Source of the DNA: Paramecium tetraurelia
Taxonomy: Eukaryota; Ciliophora; Oligohymenophorea; Peniculida; Parameciidae
Assembly (NCBI RefSeq): GCF_000165425.1
Contig: NW_001799322.1
Coordinates: forward strand, 124,001 to 188,000
Length of the DNA: 64,000 bases
Reading direction: 5' to 3'
Shown here: piece after piece, positions 24,332 to 37,436 of the stretch
How positions within the stretch are numbered: the stretch's first letter is position 1
How the letters are laid out: every line of letters starts with the position of its first letter
The notes under the pieces: model-generated
Seen by the model: only the letters and a program-made list of their open reading frames with translations
Databases searched by the model: none
What the model was told of the DNA's origin: nothing
Made by a program: the position numbers and the translations under genes

Positions 24332-26913
24332 ATGGATAAGTTAAATTGTTGGGAATATTGCAATCCATCAAATTTCAATGACAGACTACCCAAACCATAC
24401 AGGTATTTAATTTTTCAATCCTAAAAGTTTCATAAACAAGCTTTTGAATACCATGATTTTAAATGAAGTTTATAATAAAATATTCGAAATTGAAAAGTAT
24501 AGAGATGATCCAAATTATGAAGGACATCTAAGAACTCTTCCACCTTAGGGAATATTTGGAAATACCCCAATTAACATATATTAGTCGCGATAGTTCAGAT
24601 AATTTAGTAGCCGTTGGTGATTCCCAGGGAAATCTAATGATACTTGATTTAATCAAAAAGATTAGAATTGCAAAGAAAGAGACAAATGGTAAACGCATTT
24701 TGAAAGTGTGTTTAAGTGACAGGGAGTAGGCTACGGATGAATATAAGAATGTTTGTGCGTAAATGCATAATAATATAAAATAGGATTGGAGTAATTCACC
24801 ATAATGATGCAACTGTGTACATTTATAGATATAGAGTTAATGAGAACAGAATCTAACTTCATCATACAATTACAATGTCAAAAGATAAGAATTACATTGG
24901 GGAATATCCCGTAGACATAAATATTAGTTAATACTGCCAATATATATCAATTGCATAATATAATGGTTGTATTAAAGTCTTTAGGATTCCAGATATTAAA
25001 GTAGATAATTTATAAAGTTTGAATCAAGTTCCAAATAATAATAGCCATAATGAACCTCAAAGTCCTATGCAAAATTAATCGAAGATGTCTGGTAGACTCA
25101 GAGAATTTCAATAAATTGGAACCCAACAATAATAATAGCATATTGGGATATAGAATTCACCTCTTGATGTACAATGCACAGAACTGACTGACCTGGTGTA
25201 TTAGGTTAAATTCAGAGGAGTCAAAAAATAGTTGAATTACAATGGAATACTTGAGAAAATGAAAACTGAAAATATTAAAGAGTCATAAGTAGAGGAGAAG
25301 GTAGATCTGAAGAAGAAATCTGTAGTTCCCAATAAAAAACCAATTGAAACATCATAAGTAGTAGAAGAGATATTGTATGATGACAATTCGAATTTCATGA
25401 TAAGCGATGAAGATTACCCAGAGTAAAAATTTAAGGCTCTAGTGGAGTTTGTGAAAGAAAGACTAAATTTTTAGAGTGGAAACAAAACTTTTAATGCTTA
25501 CAAGTAATAGGATTGTGTTACTGGAATAGTAGTTGGATGGACAAACACTACTATTTTAGAAATACATAAATTTGCAAATCCCTGCAAATCTGCATTACCT
25601 GAGTATTTGAATACTTAGTAAATCTAAACTATTATTCAACAAAAAGTGAAGCAATAAATAATAGAGATCTAAATATTGTATCCCTTAAGTTCGTTAGCAA
25701 TTTCGAAAAACTCAATTAATTTAGGTGTTGGTTTAAAATAGGGGAGTGTATTAGTGTACGATCTGATTATGGAGTAGGAAAAAGGTTATTTGGACAAACA
25801 TGTATATAGTTGCACTTTTATGAAATTTTGCGAAGACAATAGATTGGTATCCGCATCATATGATGGAAGTGTGAATATCTATGATACATAAGAGTGTAAA
25901 GTATTATGCAAAAGAACTCACTAATTTAGAAAGGGAACAAGAATGAAAATTGAAGAATAGAAGTAAGGATTATGGAGAATCATTGGCATGAGTGTTAGTA
26001 ATACAGGTATGGCAGTTGCATTGGATGCGTAATAGGAAGTTAGAATTTATGATGTTTGGCATGGTGAAAAGATAGCTAAATTGTCACCTTAACAAGTGAT
26101 GGATGAGAAATCAAGACAATGGGTTTTAGAATAGCCAATTGTGGCATGTTTTAAAAATGAGATACTGGTATCTGCTTCAAACAAACTTGATTAAACAAAA
26201 TAAACCACATTGTAGATATTTAAGATTTTCGATAATCTAGTTAATTTATTTCCTGGTTTGGCTAATATCTACAGGAAGGGAGTGAGTAAGGATAAGATAA
26301 TGAATTTGTTTTAGAGAATAAATAAATTTGAATTGTAAAATACTTCTTTTGAAATCCCTAATTTATAATGTCCACCATCAAATTAATAAGTCAAAATTAC
26401 TGGGCAAGAGAATAAGGCATCTTTTTAAAGACCAGGGTATATAATTTATTAAATTTTAGATCCATTCACATTTCCAATAGAAGTAATAAATTAAATAAAT
26501 TACCACCTACTATCAATTAGAATGGAAGGTAATCAAGAGCCATATCTTTGATTAATTCGCTTTAAAAATCAAACTAATCTGAGTAATAGGTTGATTTTAA
26601 CTCATCATTTCAAAGCAATATGCCCTCTTCATTTACGAATAGGTAGCAAAAGTAAACTTCTAAACAAATTGTTCTCACTAAGGAAATACTTCATCCTGAG
26701 CAATTTCTTTTGGAGAAGGAGAAGATACAAATTCCATTTTTAGTTAAGGAGGAATTGGAGATGGTTCAAAATTGTAGAAATAGAAATTATGAGAAATTAG
26801 CAAGAATAGAGAAGGTTAGTACTATGATTCAATAAGTGGGTTAAAAGTTGGCATTGGAGGAGGAAAAGAGAAAACTCCAAAAGCGTTACCGTCAATTATC
26901 GGTTGCTAAGTGA
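24332..26913 (+). CDS. WD40-repeat protein with C-terminal coiled coil
   Basis: ATG 24332 with an intron at 24403-24427 gives a short first exon (MDKLNCWEYCNPSN). The frame then has to shift between about 24460 and 24570 in a way I could not assign to one clean intron; an alternative start is ATG 24463. From 24570 the reading is secure to TGA 26911-26913, with introns at 24759-24783 and near 26430. WD-like blades: NLVAVGDSQGNLMILDL, NRLVSASYDGSVNIYDT, GMAVALDAQQEVRIYDVW. The last 120 residues are charged and helical (KLALEEEKRKLQKRYRQL). The total is about 840 residues. The role is unknown; long WD40 plus coiled-coil proteins are common in cilia and trafficking. Confidence 0.72.
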
Positions 26914-26960
26914 ATTAATTTGATACACCAATTAATACTATTTTTATATATTTAAAGTAA

Positions 26961-27489
26961 TCATCCAACAAAGTTAATTTGATTTTTTGGGAAGGGTGTT
27001 TTGGTACTTCTATTATATTCACTCTTGGGATCGCCATTGGTAATTGGGTTACGATACAAGTTCTCTCTGTTGGGGAGATTGGATGTTTTTAGTTGTTGCT
27101 TGTAAACTAAATCTGAGTTGTTTCCTGGTTCAGTAACCTTGATACAATGAGGTTTAAAAGCCTATTCTTTACGATTATCAGTAAACTATAGAGAGTATAA
27201 ACAATTAGGATACATCAAAAACACTAGTTGGTTGATTGCTAAATTGAGTAGTCTTAACAGTGGGTTTGTGGAGTGGAGCTGCATTTGTAATTAATGTGGT
27301 AACTTAAAATAGTGGAGTTGACAATTTTTCAGTTTATTTATTAGCGCATTTGTCTCTGGCAGCTTGGTACAAAGCAAGATCGGATTCCTTCAAAGGCTTA
27401 TCCTAGGATTTGATAGGTTTGCTGAGTTGGTATTCTGAGCGATTGGATTGTAGAGAGGTGACAGTCTTGAAGTAGCTTTGGTTTTCCAT
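26961..27489 (-). CDS. Uncharacterised 166-residue protein
   Basis: ATG 27489, TGA 26961, one 28-base intron (gtatcctaat...atag) near 27190, 167 codons. The composition is Asn/Thr/Lys/Pro rich with no hydrophobic core, e.g. TTLITNAAPLHKPTVKTTQF and a C-terminus TKTPFPKNQINFVG, as in small microtubule-inner or structural proteins of cilia; that is only a guess. It is tail to tail with the WD40 gene (47 bases) and divergent from VPS13 (148 bases between ATGs). Confidence 0.6.
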
Positions 27490-27637
27490 TGATTTGATCG
27501 TTAATTATTTATAATTATATTTTATTTAATTAATAAATTTACTCTTTGCGAGCGATATATAAGGGAGGGTGGGATTTCAGAATGGGCTTCTAAAATATTA
27601 GTTATTATAATCAATTAATTTAATTATTTTTAATTAT

Positions 27638-30600
27638 ATGCAACAATTAGTTCGAAAGTTCATATTAAAGAAACTTAAGTCATTTGTTCCTGATCTAAAT
27701 GAGCACCAGATATCGGTAGCACTAACTTAAGGGTATTTGCAATTGGATAATATGGATATCGCACCATTGCAGATAGATAATTTTATAATCACGGCTACTG
27801 TTTCTTGCTTTATAATGAAGTTATAATGGAGTTCGCTCCATTTGAAGACTGAGATACAGAACATCAGAGTGATGATATAGAAAGCACAGGGTTCGAAGAG
27901 ATAGGAGAAAAGTGATCAGAGTAGAAGAAGCAATGTGTCAATTCCAATTAGTATTGGGTTGGAAATAAATGATGTGGAGATTAATTTTGAGAATGTCCTG
28001 GTAGTTAAATTGATGCAATTAAAATGTGAGATAAAGAATAGACAGAATTCAATAAGTGGAGAATGGGGGGAGTTGAATTTGAAATTCAATTACAAAGAGT
28101 AGAGTTTTGCTTGGTTGGGCATTCAAAAGGTGAGATGGGATGTGAATTTAGAGAAGGAAGCAGTGTAGACATCTTTAGAGTGCGTATTCATAAAGGATAC
28201 GACAAATCAGAAGACGTAAAAATTGGTTAAGCTTTGCAAGATAGGTTTGAGTATATCTAAAAATGTATACAATAAACCGTTGGTAAGGATATCAATTGAC
28301 AAGGGAGTATGTCATTGGAATGCAAAGGTGATACACTCATTCATTTACGGTGGGATTGATTTTGCATTGCAATTTATCAAAATGCCTGAGAAACAGTAGA
28401 TAAGATAAACAGACATGGAGAATCCAGACTCTTTAGCCATATCAATAGAAGTGAAGAGTATCAAATTATATTGTCAGAACAATTATACTCCTTTGGGTAT
28501 GTTGTAGGGATTCGACATTGCAGTGTTTATAAAAGTGAGCAAATACATTGGGGATGTTGTAATTGAGGGGAGAGACTTGTGTTATTGTGAATAATCCAAT
28601 TATCCCCATTAGATGATAGTCAAGAAGGGATTTCCGATGATAAGGAGTGAGGAGTTGGTGATATTGATAAAGATCTATGATGATTATTGTCCATTGTAGA
28701 TGATCAACAACGATCTCTACAATTTTGTGGAGATCAAATTAAAGAAGGGATAGATTCATTATATGTAATAGCCATTCCTAAGATTCATGGATTGGCTGAT
28801 TGAATAATTCATATCGTTGATTATCAAGGACTACGGAGTGACTTCGATTCCTATGGATGTGATTGAGTAGAAACTGAGAGATCATAGATTCACATCGATT
28901 AAATTGAGTATAGATGATGTCTGTGCATTTTGTAAGCCCATTATTACTAGTGACGAAGGATTGAAATTGGTTTGCTCTTCTTTTGCTCTTCATACTGATA
29001 TAAGGGAATGCAATGATAGGAGTACGTAGACGATATGGGAAACTCTGTTGTGTATGGAAGTAAAGGAAATCCTGATAAGTGTGATTGGTGATAGAGGAGA
29101 GACGGTGATCTCCTAGATGATGAATTGTGAATTGACAGTCAGCAAATGTGGGTTCTCTTAGTTGTATATTCTTAAATAGATTCCATTAGATCGCACTTTC
29201 AAGATTAACATGTAACTTTCTGCTCCTAAACTTTATGTTTCCAAAAAAACGTATTTACTAATTATGCGATTGCTCTTTAATAATATACTTTATGATGATA
29301 CCCTGGATTAGATGTATCTTTATCAAATTAACAAACCTAGTAATTAATTAAATTAATGAAAGCCCCTATTCTCCTAGAACTCAGGATGGATCAGGTCAAT
29401 CTCAAATGTGAAGATGACTTGGCACTCATAGGCAGTCAACTCCTTATACGCTTTCATCGCTAGATCGATCAATCCCAAATATCCCTCAATCTTTTAGACT
29501 TTGTGGCCTATCACAAATAACATTTAATATTGTCCAAACTGGATGTTGAAGATCAGTACTTTGCAGAATACAAACAAACCAACAAGTAGACTGGATAGAA
29601 GGATATCCAAATACTCATCCCTGGAGTCAGTGGAACTCTTAACCTCAATTGGCTCTTCACCTCCATCAACTTCTTCTTGATTGACGACACAGTCCAATAG
29701 ATCCTCCCCTTTGATAACAATGTGCTCAAACCCTTAAACCTAGAACTCATCATTCAAAAGGCTGACGTACTCCTTTAACCCTTACATCCAGATACCACAT
29801 TCCAAGCCAAAGGCAATTTGCTCTTGGTCTTCATCAAAAATTAATCTCAGGACATCCATTACGCATATCATTCAGAGCCACTCTTTGATGATAACACTCC
29901 CAGCAGTTGCATGAAAATCGAATCCAGTTAACTCACATTATATGTCAATGAAAATGGCAAAGAACCAAAGGAAGTCTTTCAACCCATTTCTGTGTAATGG
30001 AAATCCTAGAATTTCCAATGCTATTGTGCTCAAACCCATCAATTCCTGAATGAGTCCAATCTCAACCTTGAGAATCTTAAGTTGTATCTAACCATCGAAC
30101 AAGGACTTAAACTAATTGATCTGATTAAGTATCTCATTTAATCAATGTGGGATGCTAATCAATTCGGAGACTAATGGAATGAACGATACTCCCTCATATC
30201 CCAGAGTCGCAAATCCTTTAACATAGATCACCTCGAACTCTGGTTGATGAGTTCTAAAAAAGACACCATCGTACCCATCCTCACTTCTTGCATATCCTCC
30301 ACTCCCCTCATCCTCCATTAATCATACCAAAAGATGTTACTCTCAGGAAATGTCAAAGTTGAAGCCTCTTATTTCAATCCCATGATAGGCATTCTTGAAC
30401 CAATTCTTGAGAAGTTTTCCTTCGATCTCATGTTCCTAAGAAACAAACTCAATCCACCCAATATGCATCTTCAAATTGAAACCAACAAGAATAGCAAGTT
30501 CTCCCAATTAAACATCGTCTTCCATTAGAATCTTATCATACTCCTGAATGATCTCTATCATGTCAATAAAAAAAAGAAGGAACGCAAGAAAAGCACCAGA

Positions 30601-33600
30601 AAATCCATTAACATCCAAGAAATCATGGAGTCACCACAAAATGAGACCATCATCCTTTTCAACATCCAAAACCAAAGTGGATATGATCTAAGCATCACCA
30701 TTGATGAACAAACACTCACTATTAAAAATGGCAATAAAACTGATATTAATGCCAAATTGAGTTAAATCGATATCTGGCGAAAATACAATCGACTCAATGT
30801 TGAATTCTACACTCTTAACAAAAAATTAATCAAACTAAACAAAGTTGAATAGAACTCACAACAGCCATTCAAAATTGACAGGCAATAGTGTTTCCTATAC
30901 TTTACATCTTACATTAGCAAATTAACCAGGATCATCAAAATCTAAGGGCAATTAACAGTCTCAAATTGCACACTCTTTGAATAATAGATCGATATCATTC
31001 ATCATAATAATGTTATTTGGAGTAAATTGCTTTAAGTGAATGAAAGAGTGGCACCTCCTGGGGAACTCATCTCTGATCAATACTTCATTAGGTTCACTTT
31101 TTACAAGAGAATCTCAGAATTCTCTGTTAGTTTGAAGGCTCTCCTGCATTCAGAATTCACCTATCTAGAAATCCCTCAGGGAGACCAATTTGTTATTCTG
31201 AGTTCAGAAGATGAATTTCAAAACACCAGACATTTGAAACTGACTGCCTGTCTTGTTATTCATAATTCTTTACCTTGTCCACTCAATATCACCATTAAGT
31301 AATATAAGTTAATAATTCTAGTGAAGAACAACAAAGTATTGCTGTGAATGACTCGTTGCAATTCTACTATTACACTTCTAAGAACTAGATCGATTACTCT
31401 GTTGAGTTATTAGAATTTCAATCTAAGGAAGTATTTAAATATTAGCCACATGATTCAAATCAATAAACTGAAATATAATTGGTTAATGAAGAAGGTAGTA
31501 TCATTAAAATTATGTAAAAGATCACATTAATTAAAGGATCTTTGTTTTTTTACTTCTATCCTAAAATATGCCTGATCAATACTACCTCAACAAATCTCAA
31601 TTATCACACTCTAGTCAAGAATCAAAGATAAGACATAGCCCTCTTCAATAACAATTACACCTTCTTATTCAATGAGGCCAACTTAATCCTGTCTTACCAC
31701 AACCACTACTCCAATGAATTCACCATCAAGGCAATAGGTGACACCAGTGCTGAAATCAAAGTCAGGAAATAGCAGCAATTTGAACTGCTTGAATTTGGCA
31801 TCAACATCAGTCTCTTAGAAACCGTTAAGCAATTGGGGCTATATAGTACAATCATTGAGATCGCTCCCAGATATGTCATCATCAATCAGACTGAAAATGT
31901 GATGCAAGTGTAACAACAGGATTCTTTTGGAAGTCCATTCAATATAGATCCCAACTCCAGATTGGCATTCAATTGGGCTGATTGTACAAAAGAGTATATT
32001 CCAATTTCATCTATGTTTTAGGAAAATGATCGCCATCAAATTCAAAAACACCAAGTGGAGTGAGGGATTGTATCTTTCAGATATGAGAACCATACATTTC
32101 AGTATGCTCCCGAAGTAAGAAGATAAGTTGAAAACATTTATGCAATGCGTGATTGTTAAAAAGAAAGCAACCTTCTTTGTAACTTTTCTAACCGAACAAG
32201 CTCCCTATAAAATAATTAACCAATGTCCCAATTGTTCAATTCGATTTTCCTAGATTGGCTCCGAATAAGAAGAGAACATAGGATACAATTAATTCATCGA
32301 ATTCTCTTGGACCTTCCCTTCTTTGAAACCTATTCTGATATTCAATGTGACTAACGATTAAGATCATTGCGAATTTCAATTCGATCTATTTAAATCCGAC
32401 TCCACCTTTTGTTAGAAGATCAGTGCTACCAAAAGCATCTACTTTAGTATATATTTTGAGAACAGTGTCAAAGTTATTAAGCTCATGGAGAAGCAGGAGC
32501 AATAATTCATTAGTGATTAAATCAATAAGCTAATCTACATTAATTTGTAAATGATCACCATCAGCATCATAATGAATGAAGTTAAACCCAAAGAACTGAA
32601 TTTGATCACTCTAAGCAATTTTGAAGTGGGCATTTAAGAAATCAATCGGATAATTTCATATCAATTTAAAGTGAAATTCATAAACATTGATAATAATTAC
32701 TCCTATGATGCTCTAAATTAAGTGTTATTGACACCTTAGCAATTTTAAAGCTACTTGGAACATTAGAATTATGCGATTGATATCAAATGGGCTGTAAATC
32801 AATAACACGCAAACATTTTGATGATTGAGTATTTCTTTGCTTATATCGCTCCATTGGAACTCAAATTAGATTAAGAATATCTCTATTAATTAATGGCACT
32901 TAAAAAAGCATTGACATTTGAGAAGCATGAGGTTAACATCTCACATTTTGCAACATCCAAATACTTATTCAGTCAGATAAAATCATACCAAACATCCTAA
33001 AATCCCTTTTATGAATGGATGATTGTTGAGATCCCTCCTCCGTCAGGGAATGTGTACATGAAATAATTGATACTCCCAGTCTTGAAAATCAGATTCTCCT
33101 TTTAAACATTGTATCAACAGAACCAGAATTTCATCTTGAATGTCATTGCTAATTCATTAGATTTTGCTGTAAAGAATATTGATAATGCTCCAATAACACT
33201 AAAAGGTGTTAAAATGGAAAACATTTTTGATACCTAATAGGGTCTTTTGACAATAATCAAAGAACATTATAAATTTGCATTATTAAAATAGTTCTTACAG
33301 ATTTTGGGCTCAATAGAGATTCTTGGAAATCCTACTTCCTTTTTGAATAGAATTTCAACTGGAGTAGTTGATTTGATAGAAAAACCAATAGAAGCCATGT
33401 CACTAGGTCCACTAGAGATGGGTTTGGGAGTGTTGGAAGGAGCATCTTCACTAATAAAAAATACTGTAGCTGGTGCCTTTTATAGTGTAAACAAAATCAC
33501 GGGGAGCATTGGGAATTAAATCAGTCTATTGTCATTTGATGAAGATTACATTTCATCAAGAAGGAAGTTTATGTAAAGAAAACCATCGCAATTATTCGAA

Positions 33601-34230
33601 GGAATCTATTTGGGAATTCATGCCTTGATAACTGGAATAGGAGATGGAGTAGTAGGATTCTTCTCACATCCTTACTAGCATGGCAAAAGAGATGGAGCTG
33701 CTGGGATATTGAAAGGATCAACCATCGGAATTGCTGGAGTTATTATCAAACCTCTGACAAGTGTTTTCGATGCAGCTTCTAAGACTGCTGAAGGTTTAAC
33801 TAATACAGCCACTTACTTTGATGATCATCCAAATACATTGAGGATGAGAGACATTCGGGCATTTTACGAGAATAGTCGATACATCAAGGCCTATAATGAA
33901 GATGATTCCTTCTTCTTAAACTACTTGAGCAGTTATAGCATAGTGTTGATTGATGTTTTTGGGTTATACGATTTGGAGATGAAAAAGGATATGCATTTAG
34001 TCATAACTCAGAACTTATTGTTTTACATGAACAAACAGAGTGGAATTAAATGGCAACAACAAGTGAATTCCATTAGAGATTATAAATTATATTAGGATGA
34101 GAATAACCCTTCCATACTCAGACTTTATCTATTTTTTGAGAAAGAATAAATACTCAAACTCAAATTTTCAAGGGTGCCCTATTAAGATTAAATAAATTAA
34201 AAACTACAAAACATGATAGAATAAAGTTGA
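27638..34230 (+). CDS. VPS13: VPS13-family bridge-like lipid transfer protein
   Basis: 2,172 residues, ATG 27638, TGA 34228-34230, introns of 23, 23 and 28 bases near 29335, 31295 and 31990; exon sum 6,519. The N-terminus is a chorein domain (DLNEHQISVALTQGYLQL, then LQWSSLHLKTEIQNIRVM). A long beta-rich region follows that should build the hydrophobic groove. At 31.0-31.3 kb there is the VPS13 adaptor/SHR-BD type region. The C-terminal signature is clear: GSIEILGNPTSFLNRISTG, GPLEMGLGVLEGASSLIKNT, HALITGIGDGVVGFF and a final PH-like part (NLLFYMNK). Shorter than yeast VPS13 (about 3,100), so a compact paralogue. It should move lipids in bulk between membranes at contact sites. No clear FFAT motif was spotted by eye. 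Confidence 0.9.
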
Positions 34231-34282
34231 AAAATCTTATATTATTTAATATTAATCACAAGGGTTCTGTCATTCTCAGTAA

Positions 34283-35089
34283 TCAATCTTTGGCTGTTTG
34301 TTTTGCCATTAAAGGCAATTATGCATTCCTAACAAGTTTATAAAAGTCGATATCTATTTTCTGTCGCTGGGTCTCATTATCTCTAAATTAAATAGGTTTC
34401 TGCCAATATGTTAAGTTCTCAATCGAGGATTAAATATAATATCTTTTCCTCTTAAATTTAGTACCAAAGCTATTTAATCTAATTTTGAAATTAGAATAGA
34501 GTTTGACATTTTCTATTTTATTATTTAAATATTCTAGGTATCTCTTAAGTTGTTCGATACTCCAAATCATTAATAATGACCTCTGATAGTGAATCTTAAG
34601 GTTTATTTACCAAATCAAATCAATCAAATTTTCATTAATTGCCTCAAATTCCATACAAATTAAAGAGGTTTCCCTTGATTTTCTGAGTTCTTAATATATT
34701 AAGGTAATAATACTATTGCTGATCAAAAGGGGATCGTTACCTATTCTTTTTCCTAGCGAATTCATCTTTGCATATATTCTATCAATGTGAGTAGTTCCCC
34801 AGGTTCCATTTGCTGCAATTTCCCTCCTCTAATTTTTGTGCAGTTTACAAACAGTGTCTTGGATCTGTCTACAAATAAGCTAGTCGAAGTAATTAGACCT
34901 ATTCCTGCAGATGCATTAAATCTCAAGATAAAAGCCAATAGCTAGTCTGAATCAGAAGTAAATTCAGAGTAAGCTTTTAGTGTTTAATTTTACATCTTGA
35001 GCATCACTATGAGACACTAAATATGCTTCAATGGATCTTTCACTTATCAAATCTCTTAAAAGTTTGAGCTAATTATTTCCCTTTTACAT
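34283..35089 (-). pseudogene. Decayed aminopeptidase P (creatinase-like) gene
   Basis: From ATG 35089 the minus strand reads LKLLRDLISERSIEAYLVSHSDAQD and, in another frame, YSEFTSDSDQLLAFI..FNASAG, the N-terminal creatinase domain of Xaa-Pro aminopeptidase P. A further frame from about 34740 reads IGNDPLLISNSIITLIYQEL and NLIDLIW, equal to the second creatinase-like domain. The frames are not joined by acceptable introns (the only candidate near 34990 is 20 bases and out of phase), an in-frame TGA stops the first part, and the metal-binding M24 catalytic domain is absent before TGA 34283. So truncated by roughly half and broken at least twice. Confidence 0.65.
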
Positions 35090-35094
35090 TAAAA

Positions 35095-35808
35095 ATGTAA
35101 TAAAATAAGTTATTGCAGACCATTTAACATGTTTACAATTTGAGGAATCCTCTTTTTCGAGAAAAAATAATTATGCTTTGCTTAGTGTATATTCAGGAAA
35201 ACAAATCAGAATACCCAGTCAAAGTACTACTTGAGCAGTTGCCATTTCAATTTGATGAGTTATTTTTTGATTACATCAAGAACTTGAACTCCGAGGATCC
35301 CTTCATATTATCCAAGGCATTTGACTTGTTATCTCACAAAGCCATGCAAAAGATCTTAGATAGAAATACCTACATCAAATATGAAATACAGTTGCTTAAA
35401 TATATTGCCTAACAATATAAAGTCTAATAAAATTATCATGTGGCTGTTAAGACTATCAAATATGTGTTGGAATTAGAATAGAAAATAGAACCCAGAGATT
35501 AAATAAGCATCGTGTCCAGTCGCATGAGTTTAGTGACTATTTTGTCAACTGCTGGACAACACACACAAGCTCTGAATGAATTGAATACCATACAACATTT
35601 CATCAATCAAATTCAAGATTAAAAGCCATTCCTCAAACTGATTTGCATTATGTACTATAATTACGGGGTTGAGTGGGAACATCTAGGTTAATTGTTTTAA
35701 TCTCAAATCAATCTCTCACAAGCACTTGAAATTGCCAAAACTAATAAATTTGATGAGCTCCTTCAGATTGTAGAGTAAGCCATTGCAAACATTAAGAAAT
35801 CTAAATGA
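35095..35808 (+). CDS. TPR-like helical protein, 237 residues
   Basis: Single exon, ATG 35095 (MQQNKLLQTIQHVYNL), TGA 35806-35808, 238 codons. The start lies upstream of the TTG that a standard caller might pick, because TAA/TAG are sense. Helix pairs are evident: MSLVTILSTAGQHTQALNEL and MYYNYGVEWEHLGQ...SQALEIAKTNKFDELL, with the A/G/Y spacing of TPR repeats. The N-terminal 100 residues are helical without a clear motif. Only 5 bases separate its ATG from that of the decayed aminopeptidase P gene on the other strand. Confidence 0.65.
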
Positions 35809-35879
35809 TCTAACTCATTTAAATCACTGAATCAATTGTATCCTTATTATATACAACATATTTTAATAATCTTTATTAA

Positions 35880-37202
35880 TCATTCTACTTTTATATGAAT
35901 TTCATCCTTTGCAAGACTTTTTTTCTTTTGATCCACCTCCTCTTCATTCACAGTCCCAATGAATGGCATTGGCAACAAGGACCCTACAGTACAAATCAGA
36001 ATCAGAAGCCATAGATGAGTAAAGTTCTGATTCGTAATCCCCAAATAGAAAGTCAGAACAATTCCAATCTACTTCGAAATTGTGTTCCCCAAATTCATAG
36101 TCCCCGTCAATAAACTGTACACAGTGCCTTAATTCATAGATGAAATACTCTATACCTTCCAAATTCTTGGGACACATCTTGGCTCCCAAAACCAGAACTG
36201 GCAGAGTGTTGATCTCTTATAGGGTCTACATTAGAATGTTATCCCACATACAAAATTAATAGTCTGGGATGTTGTATTCGATGTTGATCCTCGTAACTAA
36301 AAGCAATGATAGGAAGGATGCAAAGAAATAAAGCATATTTGATACAGACAAGAATTGTCCAAATGGATACCTCCTGAATAAATAATAGACCGTCACAGCC
36401 ATGATGGTGCAAAAGCTGTAAGTGTATCTTAGAGTTATGAAAAATTCATCATTTAGCTTCAGTTGATTTATGTAAAAATAGAACATTGAAGTTGCAGGTG
36501 ACGGAGTAGCCATGAAAAAGAATATGAACAATAATGGCCTATAGATAACTGGGTCCAAAATGAACTTTTGTAGGTTGGCTCTTAATTGTTTCATCTTAAT
36601 CTCATCGACCATTTGTTATTCTGGAAGGAAGACTGATAAAATCGCAATCAATAATGGAAATAAAGATAACACCTAAAAATCTTATAAATCTAGCTATTAT
36701 ACTATTTCTATGGATAGGGAAATTGAATGCAATGTAGGTATAGAGATATCCTCCAACTGCTCTCATTCCAAAAAACAAAGCTACATTCCTGCTTGTATTC
36801 ACTTCGTGACTTTATTCAACAAGCACTGCCTCTGCTATCACATTGCAAAATACAATGCATAGTTGAATTAGAAATATTATAACGAATGCCGTTTTCCGAT
36901 CAACATCGCTTACTGCCATAAAAGTTTCTAGCAAAAAGCAAATAATCGCAAAAATAAACAAATAAGGTTTTCTTTTATATTTTGCAATGGGAAATATATC
37001 AGAACAAAATCCCCATATTGGTTTGATAATCCTTTGAAATATTATGGCTTTCTTACCATGGAAATGAAAGTATGAGTTTGAGGGTTTCAAAATCATGTAA
37101 GGTAAGCTAAATCTTATTTGATTGATAGAAAATATAGGATAAATCACTAATTTGAATGGCTCCTTAAAGTATTGCAATGAATGATAATATATTAAAAATC
37201 AT
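35880..37202 (-). CDS. Folate/biopterin transporter (BT1 family)
   Basis: 415 residues, ATG 37202, TGA 35880, introns of 25, 22 and 28 bases; exon sum 1,248. Major-facilitator-type membrane protein of the BT1/FBT family: FPWIIKPIWGFCSDIFPI..YKRKPYLF in the first half, AEAVLVEQS, then ATPSPATSMFYFY and the diagnostic MCPKNLEGTVYSLLTGTMNLG. About twelve hydrophobic segments. Two tempting ORFs (starting at 37177 and ending at 35944) are wrong at both ends: they read through the first and last introns and lose the signature. Substrate could be folate, pterin or S-adenosylmethionine, as in kinetoplastid relatives; the sequence does not decide. Confidence 0.85.
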
Positions 37203-37436
37203 TATATTTTCTTAATACCAAAATATCAGATTTCAAAAACATTAAATAAATACTACGAAAAAACCTATTTTTCTAATGTCTTTAAGAATGAAACTGGGTC
37301 TGAATAGGCTGTCAAACTAATAACAAAACTTAATCTGTATATTTTATGATCATGTTGAGAAAGTCAGATATATTATTTCTGTTATCTAATTGTATTATAA
37401 TCATATATGGAAACAATAATTTACAAAAATTTCATC

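Noticed and set aside
35944-36189. Acidic 81-residue C-terminus for the BT1 transporter (SELYSSMASDSDLY).
   Set aside because: It reads through a 28-base intron. Splicing gives MCPKNLEGTVYSLLTG and a proper last membrane segment.
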